Positions 7,794 to 17,111 are shown, numbered from the stretch's first letter. The stretch: 64,000 nt of DNA from Flavobacterium sp. WC2421 (GCF_040822115.1 NZ_CP162004.1:310001-374000), one strand, 5' to 3'. Numbers and translations: made by a program. The notes: generated from the letters alone by a model not told the origin.

Positions 7794-8477
7794 ATGACTA
7801 AAATCTTCAGCTTATTTATATGCTTATTCTTGAGTATAGCCATGCACTCTCAGATACATGAAGTTGGAGTTTTTCTAGGTGGAAGCAACTATATTGGAGA
7901 CGTTGGCCCCACTACTTATATAGCTCCACATGAGCCTGCTTTTGGACTACTTTATAAGTGGAATAAAAGTCCGAGACACGCCTATCGTTTCTCTTATACA
8001 CAATCAAAAATAACCTCAAATGACCTTGATTCAAAAGAACCAGGCAGAAGCCAAAGAGGCTATCGTTTTGAAAATAATATAAAAGAAGTATCTTTAGGCC
8101 TTGAATTCAATTTTTTTGATTTTAACCTGCATGAATTAGATAGAAAAACTACTCCTTATGTATATTCAGGAATTAGTTATTTTAGGTATGACGAGTTGTA
8201 CATTATATCAGGAGAAACAAGAAAAGATCAAGCAGAGAATACATTTGCTATACCTATGGTTCTAGGAGTAAAATCGAATATTACTCCGCGTTTAATATTA
8301 GCGTTAGAAGTAGGAGCACGTTACACACTTACGGACAATCTTGATGGGAGCAATCCAAAGAATGAAAGTTTGAAAACATTACAATTTGGAAATATAAATA
8401 ATAATGATTGGTATGTTTTTTCAGGTATTACTTTAACGTATACTTTTGGAAACAAACCTTGTTATTGTGCAGACTAA
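7794..8477 (+). CDS. porG: PorG-type outer-membrane protein (DUF6089) of type IX secretion
   Basis: This is a 227-residue secreted protein with signal peptide (about 1-19, ending MHSQ) and an outer-membrane beta-barrel pattern. The N-terminal block EVGVFLGGSNYIGDVG and the later YRFSYT and YSGISYFRY segments are typical of DUF6089. The family includes PorG, which anchors the periplasmic PorK/PorN (GldK/GldN) rings of the type IX secretion system to the outer membrane. The gene ends 5 bases before uppS and heads the uppS-bamA-ompH run, an arrangement conserved in flavobacteria. Family assignment is strong; the symbol rests on synteny and family memory. Confidence 0.85.
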   Translation: MTKIFSLFICLFLSIAMHSQIHEVGVFLGGSNYIGDVGPTTYIAPHEPAFGLLYKWNKSPRHAYRFSYTQSKITSNDLDSKEPGRSQRGYRFENNIKEVSLGLEFNFFDFNLHELDRKTTPYVYSGISYFRYDELYIISGETRKDQAENTFAIPMVLGVKSNITPRLILALEVGARYTLTDNLDGSNPKNESLKTLQFGNINNNDWYVFSGITLTYTFGNKPCYCAD

Positions 8478-8482
8478 AAAAA

Positions 8483-9223
8483 ATGGATTTACTAGACAGT
8501 ATAGATAAAAATAAATTACCAGAGCACTTGGCCATTATTATGGACGGTAATGGGCGTTGGGCTAAGCAACAGGGGTTATTACGCGCTTTTGGTCATGAAA
8601 GTGGAACCAAATCCGTTAAAATCATTATTAAAACTTGTGCCAAATTAGGGATCCAAAACCTTACTTTGTATGCCTTTTCTACAGAAAATTGGAATAGACC
8701 CAAACTGGAAGTAGACACTTTAATGAAGATACTCATCAAATCATTAAAAAAAGAACTGACAACGCTCCAAGAAAATAATATCAGACTGAACACCATTGGT
8801 AATTTAGAAAAAATGCCAGCATCAGCGCAAAAAGAGCTCCTTGATGTTATTGAAAAAACCAAAAACAATACCCGAATGACCCTAACACTAGCATTGAGTT
8901 ATGGTTCAAGAGAGGAAATTGTAAATGCAGTAAAAAACATCAGTAATAAAGTTAAAAATAATATAATTTCAATAGACTCTATTGACGATTCAATTATAAA
9001 TGAGCATCTTTACACGCAAAATTTACCTGATGTAGATTTATTAATAAGAACAAGTGGAGAACATAGGATAAGTAATTTTCTGTTGTGGCAAATAGCCTAT
9101 GCTGAATTGTATTTTACTGATGTATTGTGGCCAGACTTTAAAGAACAGAATTTATATGAGGCTATTATTAGTTATCAAAAAAGAGAACGTAGATTTGGAA
9201 AAACAAGTGAACAAATTAAATAA
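8483..9223 (+). CDS. uppS: Isoprenyl transferase (undecaprenyl diphosphate synthase)
   Basis: This 246-residue cis-prenyltransferase extends farnesyl diphosphate to undecaprenyl diphosphate, the lipid carrier for peptidoglycan and surface glycans. The signature IIMDGNGRWAKQ places catalytic Asp at 21 and the phosphate-binding GNGR at 22-25. The C-terminal RTSGEHRISNF and LWPDF segments contribute substrate and magnesium binding. The open frame extends 75 bases further upstream into porG, but the ATG at 8483, 5 bases after the porG stop, gives the normal family N-terminus. Translation coupling with porG is likely. Confidence 0.96.
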   Translation: MDLLDSIDKNKLPEHLAIIMDGNGRWAKQQGLLRAFGHESGTKSVKIIIKTCAKLGIQNLTLYAFSTENWNRPKLEVDTLMKILIKSLKKELTTLQENNIRLNTIGNLEKMPASAQKELLDVIEKTKNNTRMTLTLALSYGSREEIVNAVKNISNKVKNNIISIDSIDDSIINEHLYTQNLPDVDLLIRTSGEHRISNFLLWQIAYAELYFTDVLWPDFKEQNLYEAIISYQKRERRFGKTSEQIK

Positions 9224-9230
9224 TTTTTTA

Positions 9231-11885
9231 GTGTTGAATAAAAGTATAAAAGCAGTCCTTACCCTACTATTATTGGGAAGTTTTTCACAAATTAAAGCGC
9301 AAGACAGAGTTCCCTTTGATCAAGGTAAAAAATACATTTTAGCAGACGTAGCTGTTACAAATAACATTAGCTTCAACAAACAAACTGTTGTAACATTTGC
9401 CGGACTTCAAAAAGGACAAGAAATCACTATTCCTGGAGAAGAAATAAGCGCAGCTATAAAAAAATTAGGGAAACTGGGTCTATTTGACGAAATTTCATTC
9501 TATATCAATAGAGTTGAAAATGATAGTATTTACTTAGATTTAGACATTAAAGAATTACCCAAATTAGGACAAGTTAAGTTTGTTGGTATCAAGAAAAACA
9601 AAACGGAAGCCTTAATTAAAGATAACGGACTAACAAAAAGTAAAGTTGTAAATGAAAATTTAATAACAACTACTAGAAACTACATCGAGAATAAATACAA
9701 AAAAGACGGTTATTTTAATACTAAAGTTAATATTAATATAATTAAAGATACAACTACCATTAACCAAGTTAATATGGTGGTTAATATCGACAAAGGTGAT
9801 AAAGTTAAAATTAGTAAAATTGACTTTATTGGTAATGAAAAAATATCTGACAAGGCTTTACGCAAAGCAATGAAAGATACAAAACAAAAAAATCCAATAC
9901 GCATATTAAAAGCCTCAAAGTTCATAAAAGAAAAATACAAAGCCGATTTAGAAAAGGTTATAGCAGCTTACAAAGAAAAAGGATATAGAGACGCAAGAAT
10001 CCTATCAGACACTGTTGCATTTGATAAAGATAAAAATGCCTTATCTATTAAAATAAATGTAGAAGAAGGAAATAAATATTACTTTGGAAATATTAAGTTT
10101 TTAGGAAACACCGTTTATTCTGATCAATATTTAAACAGAATAATAGGAGTGAAAAAAGGAGAAACGTATAATGGTGTACTTCTAGAAAAGAGAATTGCAG
10201 ATAAATCAAAACCAGATGGTGAAGATATTACCAATTTATATCAAAATAACGGATATTTATTCTCGAATATAAATGCGGTTGAAGTAAAAACTGCAAATGA
10301 CACGATTGACTTCGAAATTAGAGTTACTGAAGGACCTTTGGCTTATTTTAATCACATAACAGTGGTAGGAAACGACAAAACGAATGACCGTGTAATTTAT
10401 AGAGAACTCAGAACGAAACCAGGAGAAAAATACAGTAAAGAACTATTAGTAAGAACAATTCGTGAAATTGGTCAATTAGGATTTTTTGATCCTGAAGCAA
10501 TCGATCCTAAATTCAAAAATGTAGATGCAGCAGCAGGTACAGTAGATATTGAATACAATCTAGTTGAAAAAGGATCTAGCCAAATTGAACTTCAAGGAGG
10601 TTACGGTGGAGGTGGATTCATAGGTACATTAGGTTTGTCCTTTAATAACTTTTCAGCAAGAAACTTACTCAACAAAGAAGCTTACAAACCTTTACCGATG
10701 GGTGATGGACAAAAAGTATCCTTACGATTACAAGGAAGTACTTATTTTCAAACCTATAGCGTATCCTTTTCTGAACCATGGTTTGGACAAAAGAAACCTG
10801 TACAGTTTAGCTCATCTATCTCATACAGTAAGCAATTTTTAAACAATTACATTACTCAAAGAGTTGATAAAAGTAAAAGTTTTAATATCTTAACATTATC
10901 AGTAGGATTGGCAAAAAGATTAACCGTACCAGATGATTATTTTGTATTATCACAATCATTAAGTTACCAACATTATGATTTACATAATTACAACACTGGA
11001 TTATTTACATTTGGAAATGGAGCTTCGAGAAACTTAGCATATACAGTTGGTATATCCAGAAGTAATAAAGGAGTTAACCCTATTTTCCCAACTTATGGTT
11101 CAGAATTTAGCTTAACAGGAAAATTTTCACTTCCTTACTCTTTACTTAATGGTATAGACTATGCCACTTTAGGAGATAAAGAAGAATATAAATTAAAAAA
11201 CACTACTGACAGATCTAATCAAGTCGATGCTAATGGAAATACTGTTAATATTGGTGACTATATCGATGCTGCGGGAAACAAAGTATTCAATTATAAAGAT
11301 GCTGCCGCAGACCCAGCATTAGTGGATCAAAAGAAATTTAATTGGTTAGAATATTACAAAATAAAGTTCAAAGCAGACTGGTATACCAAAGTTTATGGTA
11401 AATTAGTATTACGAACATTGACTGAGTTTGGATTCCTAGGTGCATACAATCAAGATAGAGGTGTAATTCCTTTTGAAAGATTCTATGTTGGAGGTGATGG
11501 ATTAGCCAACTATTCAATGGATGGTAGAGAGACAATACAGTTGAGAGGATATCCTAATAACTCATTGACTCCTATAAATAGTGCTGGAGAACAAATTGGT
11601 GCAACAGTGTACAATAAATTCTCTATGGAACTACGTTATCCAATAACTTTAAAATCATCAGCTTCTATATATGCATTAGCCTTTTTAGAAGCAGGTTCAT
11701 CCTATGCTGATTTCAAGAGCTACAATCCTTTTGCTTTAAACAGATCAGCGGGAGTTGGGTTACGTGTATTCATGCCTGCATTTGGTTTATTGGGTATTGA
11801 TTTCGGTAATGGTTTTGACGCGTTACCTGGACAGACAAAAGCTAATGGATGGGAAACCCATTTCATTATTGGACAACAATTTTAA
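9231..11885 (+). CDS. bamA: BamA outer-membrane assembly factor
   Basis: This 884-residue Omp85 protein inserts beta-barrel proteins into the outer membrane. A signal peptide (hydrophobic LTLLLLGSF, end KAQ) is followed by five POTRA domains (about 25-430) and a 16-strand barrel (about 440-884) ending in Phe, as expected for BAM substrates. There is no in-frame ATG close to the signal peptide: I chose GTG at 9231, 8 bases after uppS; TTG at 9195 is an alternative overlapping uppS by 29 bases. It lies between uppS and two Skp-like chaperone genes that deliver its clients, so the operon joins barrel assembly factors. Confidence 0.95.
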   Translation: MLNKSIKAVLTLLLLGSFSQIKAQDRVPFDQGKKYILADVAVTNNISFNKQTVVTFAGLQKGQEITIPGEEISAAIKKLGKLGLFDEISFYINRVENDSIYLDLDIKELPKLGQVKFVGIKKNKTEALIKDNGLTKSKVVNENLITTTRNYIENKYKKDGYFNTKVNINIIKDTTTINQVNMVVNIDKGDKVKISKIDFIGNEKISDKALRKAMKDTKQKNPIRILKASKFIKEKYKADLEKVIAAYKEKGYRDARILSDTVAFDKDKNALSIKINVEEGNKYYFGNIKFLGNTVYSDQYLNRIIGVKKGETYNGVLLEKRIADKSKPDGEDITNLYQNNGYLFSNINAVEVKTANDTIDFEIRVTEGPLAYFNHITVVGNDKTNDRVIYRELRTKPGEKYSKELLVRTIREIGQLGFFDPEAIDPKFKNVDAAAGTVDIEYNLVEKGSSQIELQGGYGGGGFIGTLGLSFNNFSARNLLNKEAYKPLPMGDGQKVSLRLQGSTYFQTYSVSFSEPWFGQKKPVQFSSSISYSKQFLNNYITQRVDKSKSFNILTLSVGLAKRLTVPDDYFVLSQSLSYQHYDLHNYNTGLFTFGNGASRNLAYTVGISRSNKGVNPIFPTYGSEFSLTGKFSLPYSLLNGIDYATLGDKEEYKLKNTTDRSNQVDANGNTVNIGDYIDAAGNKVFNYKDAAADPALVDQKKFNWLEYYKIKFKADWYTKVYGKLVLRTLTEFGFLGAYNQDRGVIPFERFYVGGDGLANYSMDGRETIQLRGYPNNSLTPINSAGEQIGATVYNKFSMELRYPITLKSSASIYALAFLEAGSSYADFKSYNPFALNRSAGVGLRVFMPAFGLLGIDFGNGFDALPGQTKANGWETHFIIGQQF

Positions 11886-11920
11886 TAGATTGGCATATGA
11901 TTTTCTAATACCATGAAGCT

Positions 11921-12928
11921 ATGAGAAAACAATTTTTATTTTTATTTTTAGCGATGACTGTAGCACATACGATTCATTCGCAAACCAGAGGAACAAAAGT
12001 TGGCTACATTGATATGGAATACATTTTACAGAATGTACCCAATTACACAGAAGCTACTGTACAATTAGAACAAAAAGCACAAAAATGGAAGCAAGAAATT
12101 GAGGCCAAAAAAATTGAAATAAGTAAAATAAAGTATGCATTAAGTGCTGAAAAAGCTTTATTAACAAAAGAATTAATAGGAGAAAGAGAAACAGAAATTA
12201 AGTTTCTTGAAACAGAAATGTTAGATTACCAACAAAAAAGATTTGGTCCTAATGGAGATTTGATGATTCAAAAATCCGTATTAACAAAGCCAATCCAAGA
12301 TCAAGTTTTTACCGCAGTACAAGATATTGCAGAAGTAAAAAAATATGATTTTATTTTTGACAAATCTTCGGATTTAACTATGCTTTTTGCTGCAAAAAGG
12401 TTTGACATAAGCGACCAAGTGTTGCGAGTAATAAACCGATCTGAAAAAAGAGAGCAACTAACAAAAAAGCAACTTGCTGCTGAAGAAGCTAAAGACAATA
12501 AAGAAGATGCTGCTGATGAAAATCCAGTATTAGCCGAAAGACAGAAAGCATTAGAAGAAAAGAAAATAGCAAGGGATAAAATTATTGAAGAAAGAAAACT
12601 TGCCCAAGAACAAAAGAAAAAAGATTTTGAAGAAAGAAGACAAAAAATAATAGCTGACAGAGAAGCTAAAAAAAATGGCACGGTTTCTGCCTCTACAAAA
12701 ACAGAAGCTACTACTTCGGTAAATAACGATTCTGAAAAAGAAAGTGCTAAGACAAAAGCCGAAGAAGCTAAACAAAAACAAATCGACGCTAACGCTCAAA
12801 AATTAGAAGAACGTAAAAAAGTAATTGAAGACCGTAAAAAAGCAGTAGAGGACAGAAGAATACGAATACTCCAAGTGAGGGATTCCATAAAAAAATCAAG
12901 AGAAGAACAAATTAAACTAAAACAATAA
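11921..12928 (+). CDS. Long OmpH/Skp-family chaperone with charged C-terminal tail
   Basis: This is a 335-residue periplasmic protein. A signal peptide (about 1-20, HSQ) is followed by a Skp-like domain with the long coiled-coil arms typical of the family (about 25-170, beginning KVGYIDMEYIL). Residues about 175-335 are an extra tail dominated by Glu, Lys, Arg and Ala with repeated EERKK/EDRKK-like segments, predicted to be a long charged helix. Ordinary Skp proteins are about 160 residues, so this one is doubled in size. It lies 35 bases after bamA and 25 bases before a normal-sized paralogue. A role in carrying unfolded outer-membrane proteins is from the family; the tail's role is unknown. 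Confidence 0.9.
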   Translation: MRKQFLFLFLAMTVAHTIHSQTRGTKVGYIDMEYILQNVPNYTEATVQLEQKAQKWKQEIEAKKIEISKIKYALSAEKALLTKELIGERETEIKFLETEMLDYQQKRFGPNGDLMIQKSVLTKPIQDQVFTAVQDIAEVKKYDFIFDKSSDLTMLFAAKRFDISDQVLRVINRSEKREQLTKKQLAAEEAKDNKEDAADENPVLAERQKALEEKKIARDKIIEERKLAQEQKKKDFEERRQKIIADREAKKNGTVSASTKTEATTSVNNDSEKESAKTKAEEAKQKQIDANAQKLEERKKVIEDRKKAVEDRRIRILQVRDSIKKSREEQIKLKQ

Positions 12929-12953
12929 TTAATTACTTAATATTTTAAAAACG

Positions 12954-13454
12954 ATGAAACAGATTAAAACTTTATTAATTGCTGCACTATTTATTCTTGG
13001 AGCAAATCAAACTATTACTGCACAAGCAAAAACAGCACATGTTGATGTAAGTGAAATCATGGCAAAAATGCCAGCTATGTTAGATGCTCAAAAACAACTT
13101 GAAAAATTAAGTACTACTTACGATGCAGATTACAAAAAAATGGTTGAAGAGTACCAAGCAAAATTAAAAAAATACGAAGCTGAATCTGCAACTGTTACTG
13201 ACGCTATAAACGGCGACCGTTCTAAAGAAGTACAAGACATGCAAAAAAGAATTGTTGACTTTAGAGATAACGCTCAAAAAGAATTGCAACAAAAAGAATC
13301 AGATATAGTAAAACCATTAATGGAAAAAGTAAGAGCATCAATTGAAAAAGTTGGAAAAGCAAAAGGTTTCCAATATGTTCTTGATGGTTCTACACTTTTA
13401 CTTGCTGACGGTCCAAACTTAACTGCAGATGTAAAAAAAGATTTAGGTTTCTAG
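12954..13454 (+). CDS. OmpH/Skp-family periplasmic chaperone
   Basis: This is a 166-residue protein with signal peptide (about 1-22, ending TAQ) and a standard Skp domain: the strand segment KTAHVDVSEIMAKMP, two long helices forming the jellyfish arm (about 45-130), and a closing segment YVLDGSTLLL. Skp trimers hold outer-membrane proteins in the periplasm before BAM insertion. It directly follows the long paralogue and is closed by a strong terminator, so it ends the porG-uppS-bamA-ompH transcript. Confidence 0.93.
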   Translation: MKQIKTLLIAALFILGANQTITAQAKTAHVDVSEIMAKMPAMLDAQKQLEKLSTTYDADYKKMVEEYQAKLKKYEAESATVTDAINGDRSKEVQDMQKRIVDFRDNAQKELQQKESDIVKPLMEKVRASIEKVGKAKGFQYVLDGSTLLLADGPNLTADVKKDLGF

Positions 13455-13480
13455 TAGAATACAAATCATAATATTTTAAA

Positions 13481-13519
13481 AAACCGCTCATCCTAACACA
13501 GGAAATGAGCGGTTTTTTT
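13481..13519 (+). terminator. Rho-independent terminator after ompH
   Basis: AAACCGCTCAT (13481-13491) pairs perfectly with ATGAGCGGTTT (13505-13515), followed by a run of T to 13519. It closes the bamA-ompH operon ahead of murI. Confidence 0.9.
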
Positions 13520-13556
13520 GTAGCACTATTTTTTAGGATATTTAATGTAGAGCACT

Positions 13557-13564
13557 TAACTTTG
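13557..13564 (+). promoter_or_regulatory. Candidate -7 element TAACTTTG for murI
   Basis: TAACTTTG fits TAnnTTTG and lies only 5 bases before the murI ATG, so the transcript would be nearly leaderless. No -33 TTG at standard spacing. Confidence 0.35.
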
Positions 13565-13569
13565 TTTTA

Positions 13570-14346
13570 ATGAATAACAATCAACCCATAGGAATTTTTG
13601 ATTCAGGCATAGGAGGAACTTCAATATGGAGAGAGATTCACCATTTACTCCCTAATGAAAAAACCATTTATTTAGCTGACAGTAAAAATGCTCCTTACGG
13701 ACAAAAGTCAAAACAAGAAATCATAGCTCTGAGTATGAAAAATACAGATCTATTACTTGAAATGGGTTGTAAATTGATTGTTGTTGCCTGTAATACAGCT
13801 ACCACAAATGCAATTAAAGAATTAAGAGCAAAATACAACATCCCTTTTATTGGTATTGAACCTGCAATAAAACCGGCGGCTACTAATTCCAAAACACAAA
13901 CAATTGGCATTTTGGCCACTCAAGGTACATTAATCAGTGAACTGTTCTACAATACAACACAAAAATTTCAAAACACAAAAATAATAGAACAAGTAGGTCA
14001 CGGATTAGTACAGCTCATTGAAAACGGTGAAATAAACTCACCTGAAATGAGCGAGTTACTTCACTCCTATTTGCAACCTATGATTGAGGCTGACATCGAT
14101 TACCTTGTATTAGGCTGTAGCCACTATCCCTACCTAATTCCACAAATAAGAAAGATTCTACCAGATAATATTCAAATAATAGATTCAGGTGAAGCTGTGG
14201 CCAAACAAACTAAAAATATATTAAATAATAAAATTGGTTTTTCCACAGAAGAAAATAGCAACCCCGTTTTCTATACGAATACTAATCCTAAAGTCTTAAA
14301 AGAAATTTTAGAAAACAAATATGAAGTTATAGAAAGAGATTTTTAG
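13570..14346 (+). CDS. murI: Glutamate racemase
   Basis: This 258-residue cofactor-independent enzyme makes D-glutamate for peptidoglycan. The two catalytic cysteines are visible in VACNTATTN (Cys74) and LGCSHYPYL (Cys183), with the N-terminal IFDSGIGG (Asp11-Ser12) and the APYG segment at 41-44. Length is normal. It follows the bamA operon terminator and converges with the FadL-like gene, whose stop lies 1 base after its own; no shared terminator is visible between them. Confidence 0.97.
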   Translation: MNNNQPIGIFDSGIGGTSIWREIHHLLPNEKTIYLADSKNAPYGQKSKQEIIALSMKNTDLLLEMGCKLIVVACNTATTNAIKELRAKYNIPFIGIEPAIKPAATNSKTQTIGILATQGTLISELFYNTTQKFQNTKIIEQVGHGLVQLIENGEINSPEMSELLHSYLQPMIEADIDYLVLGCSHYPYLIPQIRKILPDNIQIIDSGEAVAKQTKNILNNKIGFSTEENSNPVFYTNTNPKVLKEILENKYEVIERDF

Positions 14347-14347
14347 T

Positions 14348-15586
14348 TTATTCAAATTTTCTTTTAACGAACCAAATCCCATCTAAACTTAAATTAAGTG
14401 AAATTTTATGATAATTTTCCTTAATTAGACCATTACTAATACTCCCTTTTTGACCATAAGAATACGTCACATTAAGAGTTGAAAAAGTTTGATTCTCAAC
14501 TGGTAATGAAACACCAACCGAAAAAGACAGATTATTAATTCTTTTATTATCAATTTCTAAAAATCCAGAATCATAATTAAATCCCGTTGCATATTGAATC
14601 CTATCCAAATAACTTCTTATACTCTTCGTTTTACTATACGAAAATCCCATAGCAAATTTATCTTGATTGAGATAATTCCCATATATATCAGATTGATTCG
14701 TACCATTCCACAGGCTTTTTTTATAATCTATAGTAAAGTTTAAATTATTCTTAAAAACCTTACTTAACCCTACTCCAATTTCTAAAGGCAAATAATAATC
14801 ATCTACATCATAATTGGCGTCCGTTTCAATTGTTGTAGTTATTGAGTTATTATACGAAATAACAGATTGAACTTTTGAAGCTTTAATTTGACTCGGCGAT
14901 TTAAAATTCACACCCAATGACAATGTAGAATCAATTTGTACCTGACTTCCTAATGATACCCTTACTCCATTGTAATACGATTTTTTATTTATGGTAGTTA
15001 TTGAGTTCGAAACAGTATAGTCTCTATTATCTATTGTATTACCAAAAAGGAAATTAGTTGAAATCCCTAATGCAATTTTTTTTCCAATTCTGTATCCATA
15101 AGAAAGGTCAAAGTCATTTAACCCTCCTGAACCAGAAGCATTCAAAACATAAGTGTCAGCACTATTTTCAATTGGCAAAAGTAAATTTGATATTTTAAAA
15201 GCAGCGCTTGAATACGGTTGTAAAGCAACACTAACAGCAGATTTTGACGTTACAGGAAAAGCTAAAGCAATATGAGAAAACTGAAAATTATTTCTACTTT
15301 CTTTTTTTGAACTGTTTTCATAAGTGGATAAAATGGACTTCCCACCCACATCAAACAAAAAATGATTTTGATACATATAACCCAAAGATGCAGGGTTTAG
15401 ATTATTAATAAATCGATTGGAAGGCAAAGCAATTCCCGAAGAGCCGATAGAAGAAATCGAACCGAAATCAGAATCATATAAGCTCCCCAAACCATACATG
15501 GAATATGGCGAACTTGATATACTTTGTGAAAATGTATTTATGGTAAAAAGCATAAATAAACTTGCAAGCGCTATTTTATTTTTCAT
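14348..15586 (-). CDS. FadL-like outer-membrane beta-barrel protein
   Basis: This is a 412-residue secreted protein with signal peptide (about 1-20, FSQ). The start of the mature protein (SPYSMYGLG, then NRFINNLNPASLGY) resembles Bacteroidetes outer-membrane proteins of the FadL/PorV-like group, and the rest shows alternating amphipathic strands (e.g. LSFSVGVSLP, TLNVTYSYGQ). It starts exactly after the DUF4270 gene stop, so the two are surely co-transcribed. The ligand is unknown. PorV carries type IX secretion substrates, but this protein cannot be assigned that role from sequence alone. Confidence 0.75.
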   Translation of the reverse strand: MKNKIALASLFMLFTINTFSQSISSSPYSMYGLGSLYDSDFGSISSIGSSGIALPSNRFINNLNPASLGYMYQNHFLFDVGGKSILSTYENSSKKESRNNFQFSHIALAFPVTSKSAVSVALQPYSSAAFKISNLLLPIENSADTYVLNASGSGGLNDFDLSYGYRIGKKIALGISTNFLFGNTIDNRDYTVSNSITTINKKSYYNGVRVSLGSQVQIDSTLSLGVNFKSPSQIKASKVQSVISYNNSITTTIETDANYDVDDYYLPLEIGVGLSKVFKNNLNFTIDYKKSLWNGTNQSDIYGNYLNQDKFAMGFSYSKTKSIRSYLDRIQYATGFNYDSGFLEIDNKRINNLSFSVGVSLPVENQTFSTLNVTYSYGQKGSISNGLIKENYHKISLNLSLDGIWFVKRKFE

Positions 15587-16906
15587 TTAATAAGAAATAT
15601 AATAAATTTTCAATTGAATTTTATTGTTGCTATTTTTTTGATCTCCCACTAGTAATCGATCTACTGCTTTGGAAATACTTGGTAAAGTGAGAATTAATGA
15701 CAACCTTGAATCAGACTTTTTTATCATTTCATTTTGCAAAAAAGTACCAATAGATACTTTATACCCTATGTTTTCATTAAACTCATCAGCATCGGTATTC
15801 AAAATAGCATACGTAGCACTGCCCGTACTATTCAAAGTACCTGAAATTCTATTTAATTTGTCTGCCACAAAAACTCGTAAGGAATCTACCAATGGATAGG
15901 AATCAGAATAGGAATTGCTTATGGGTTTAATAATGAGTTGAGCATCAACAATTGCCCCTTTATCCGAAATGTATTTCAGTTGTTTTATATTTGGAAAATC
16001 AATTCTACATGCCAAGCCTGTTCCAGATTGAATGAATGCGTTATTTCCAGTTTGCAAACTAGACAAGTGGTCTGTAAAAACTGGCAAGTCCTTTATTAAA
16101 GTACCGCTTCTGTCCAAACTTATATTATTAAACTGCTTTGTCGCATCCAAAATATTAAAATCCTTGACTAGTGACTCATCAGAATTTCCCAAATATTTTG
16201 AATAATACAATCGGAGTACGCTAGCCGTATTGAAACCTACAATACTTGAAGAACCACTAGTTGTTGTTTTTATAACAAGTCCCCTAAAATATTCAGTAAA
16301 CTCGTCAAAATTTGTTATCTCTCTTTTTTTTATTTTTTGAAAAAGAGCATCTCCAAAAACATCTTTAATATTTACAACAACAGAATCTTTACTGTGGGGT
16401 TTTGGCCTGAATGAAACAGAACCTAAACTTTCAGAATCAAAGTCAAGACTGGAATCATTATAAAAATTGGTGTCATCAACATTTGGCTTCACTTTTTGAA
16501 GTAATCGATGAATACTAATTGTTTGTACTTTAGTAGTATCGCCATAGTAATACTTATCAGGCCTCAAAATCATTCGTATAGAATCAAAAACATAGTTTGG
16601 AGCATCAGTATCAGAATTATCCGTATTTAAAGTATACCCCGACGAAGACAATTGAAAATAACTATCTGATTTTACCTTCCCAAAATATGGATCGTCATAA
16701 TTTCCAACTAAAATTCTTTTTTGACTTGACGTTATTAATGAATCCAAATTAATTGTCGAAACATCAACCGTCAAAGTATCTATCAATATAACTTTATTAT
16801 TTACTGATAAATAATCCGACCCAACAACGAACTCTCCTGTATCTACATCAGAATTACAAGAGGTTATTACAGCTCCAAGAAAAAGCAACAACAATAACTT
16901 ATACAT
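15587..16906 (-). CDS. DUF4270 surface lipoprotein
   Basis: This is a 439-residue lipoprotein with lipobox at Cys17 (VITSC). After the lipidated Cys it follows the DUF4270 pattern: a beta-rich N-terminus around GSDYLSVNNKVILIDT, a YDDPYFGKVKSDSYFQL segment near 70-90, and a C-terminal region with jelly-roll-like repeats. DUF4270 is a Bacteroidetes family without known function. The gene is immediately before the FadL-like barrel gene and divergent from the barrel-kelch-LytS operon. A surface partner of the barrel is the simplest reading, but inferred. Confidence 0.82.
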   Translation of the reverse strand: MYKLLLLLFLGAVITSCNSDVDTGEFVVGSDYLSVNNKVILIDTLTVDVSTINLDSLITSSQKRILVGNYDDPYFGKVKSDSYFQLSSSGYTLNTDNSDTDAPNYVFDSIRMILRPDKYYYGDTTKVQTISIHRLLQKVKPNVDDTNFYNDSSLDFDSESLGSVSFRPKPHSKDSVVVNIKDVFGDALFQKIKKREITNFDEFTEYFRGLVIKTTTSGSSSIVGFNTASVLRLYYSKYLGNSDESLVKDFNILDATKQFNNISLDRSGTLIKDLPVFTDHLSSLQTGNNAFIQSGTGLACRIDFPNIKQLKYISDKGAIVDAQLIIKPISNSYSDSYPLVDSLRVFVADKLNRISGTLNSTGSATYAILNTDADEFNENIGYKVSIGTFLQNEMIKKSDSRLSLILTLPSISKAVDRLLVGDQKNSNNKIQLKIYYISY

Positions 16907-16919
16907 AAATGTTTTTGAA

Positions 16920-16927
16920 CAAATATA
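16920..16927 (-). promoter_or_regulatory. Candidate -7 element TATATTTG for DUF4270 gene
   Basis: The minus strand reads TATATTTG, an exact TAnnTTTG match, 14 bases before the start codon. No -33 TTG is present at the usual distance. Confidence 0.4.
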
Positions 16928-17004
16928 TAAGAGCCATTTTTATAGTGCATTATAACATATACCGTTCCTAGTTTTATCTCTATAAAAAGCCACATTATGA
17001 CTAC

Positions 17005-17028
17005 AACTGCAATAACTCAACTGTAATA
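17005..17028. repeat. Direct repeat AACTGYAATA, period 14
   Basis: AACTGCAATA (17005-17014) recurs as AACTGTAATA (17019-17028) in the 229-base divergent intergenic region between the DUF4270 gene and the barrel-kelch-LytS operon. Direct repeats are the binding format of LytTR regulators, but those are usually spaced about 21 bases, so the match is only suggestive. The rest of this intergenic region also holds an imperfect stem (about 17050-17075). Confidence 0.35.
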
Positions 17029-17111
17029 TTGATTCAGCTATATAAACGACCCGTTTGTCTATGAAATAGGCGGGTATATATATCTTCTTTTTTTAGATTA
17101 GATAATGCAAC

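Noticed and set aside
12301..12799. Two Ser/Phe-rich minus-strand open frames opposite the long OmpH gene
   Set aside because: They are complements of the Lys/Glu-rich tail codons, a composition artefact.
17050..17075. CCCG...CTAT / ATAG.CGGG imperfect stem before the kelch operon as terminator
   Set aside because: Only two short 4-base arms with internal mismatches, no plus-strand gene upstream to terminate.
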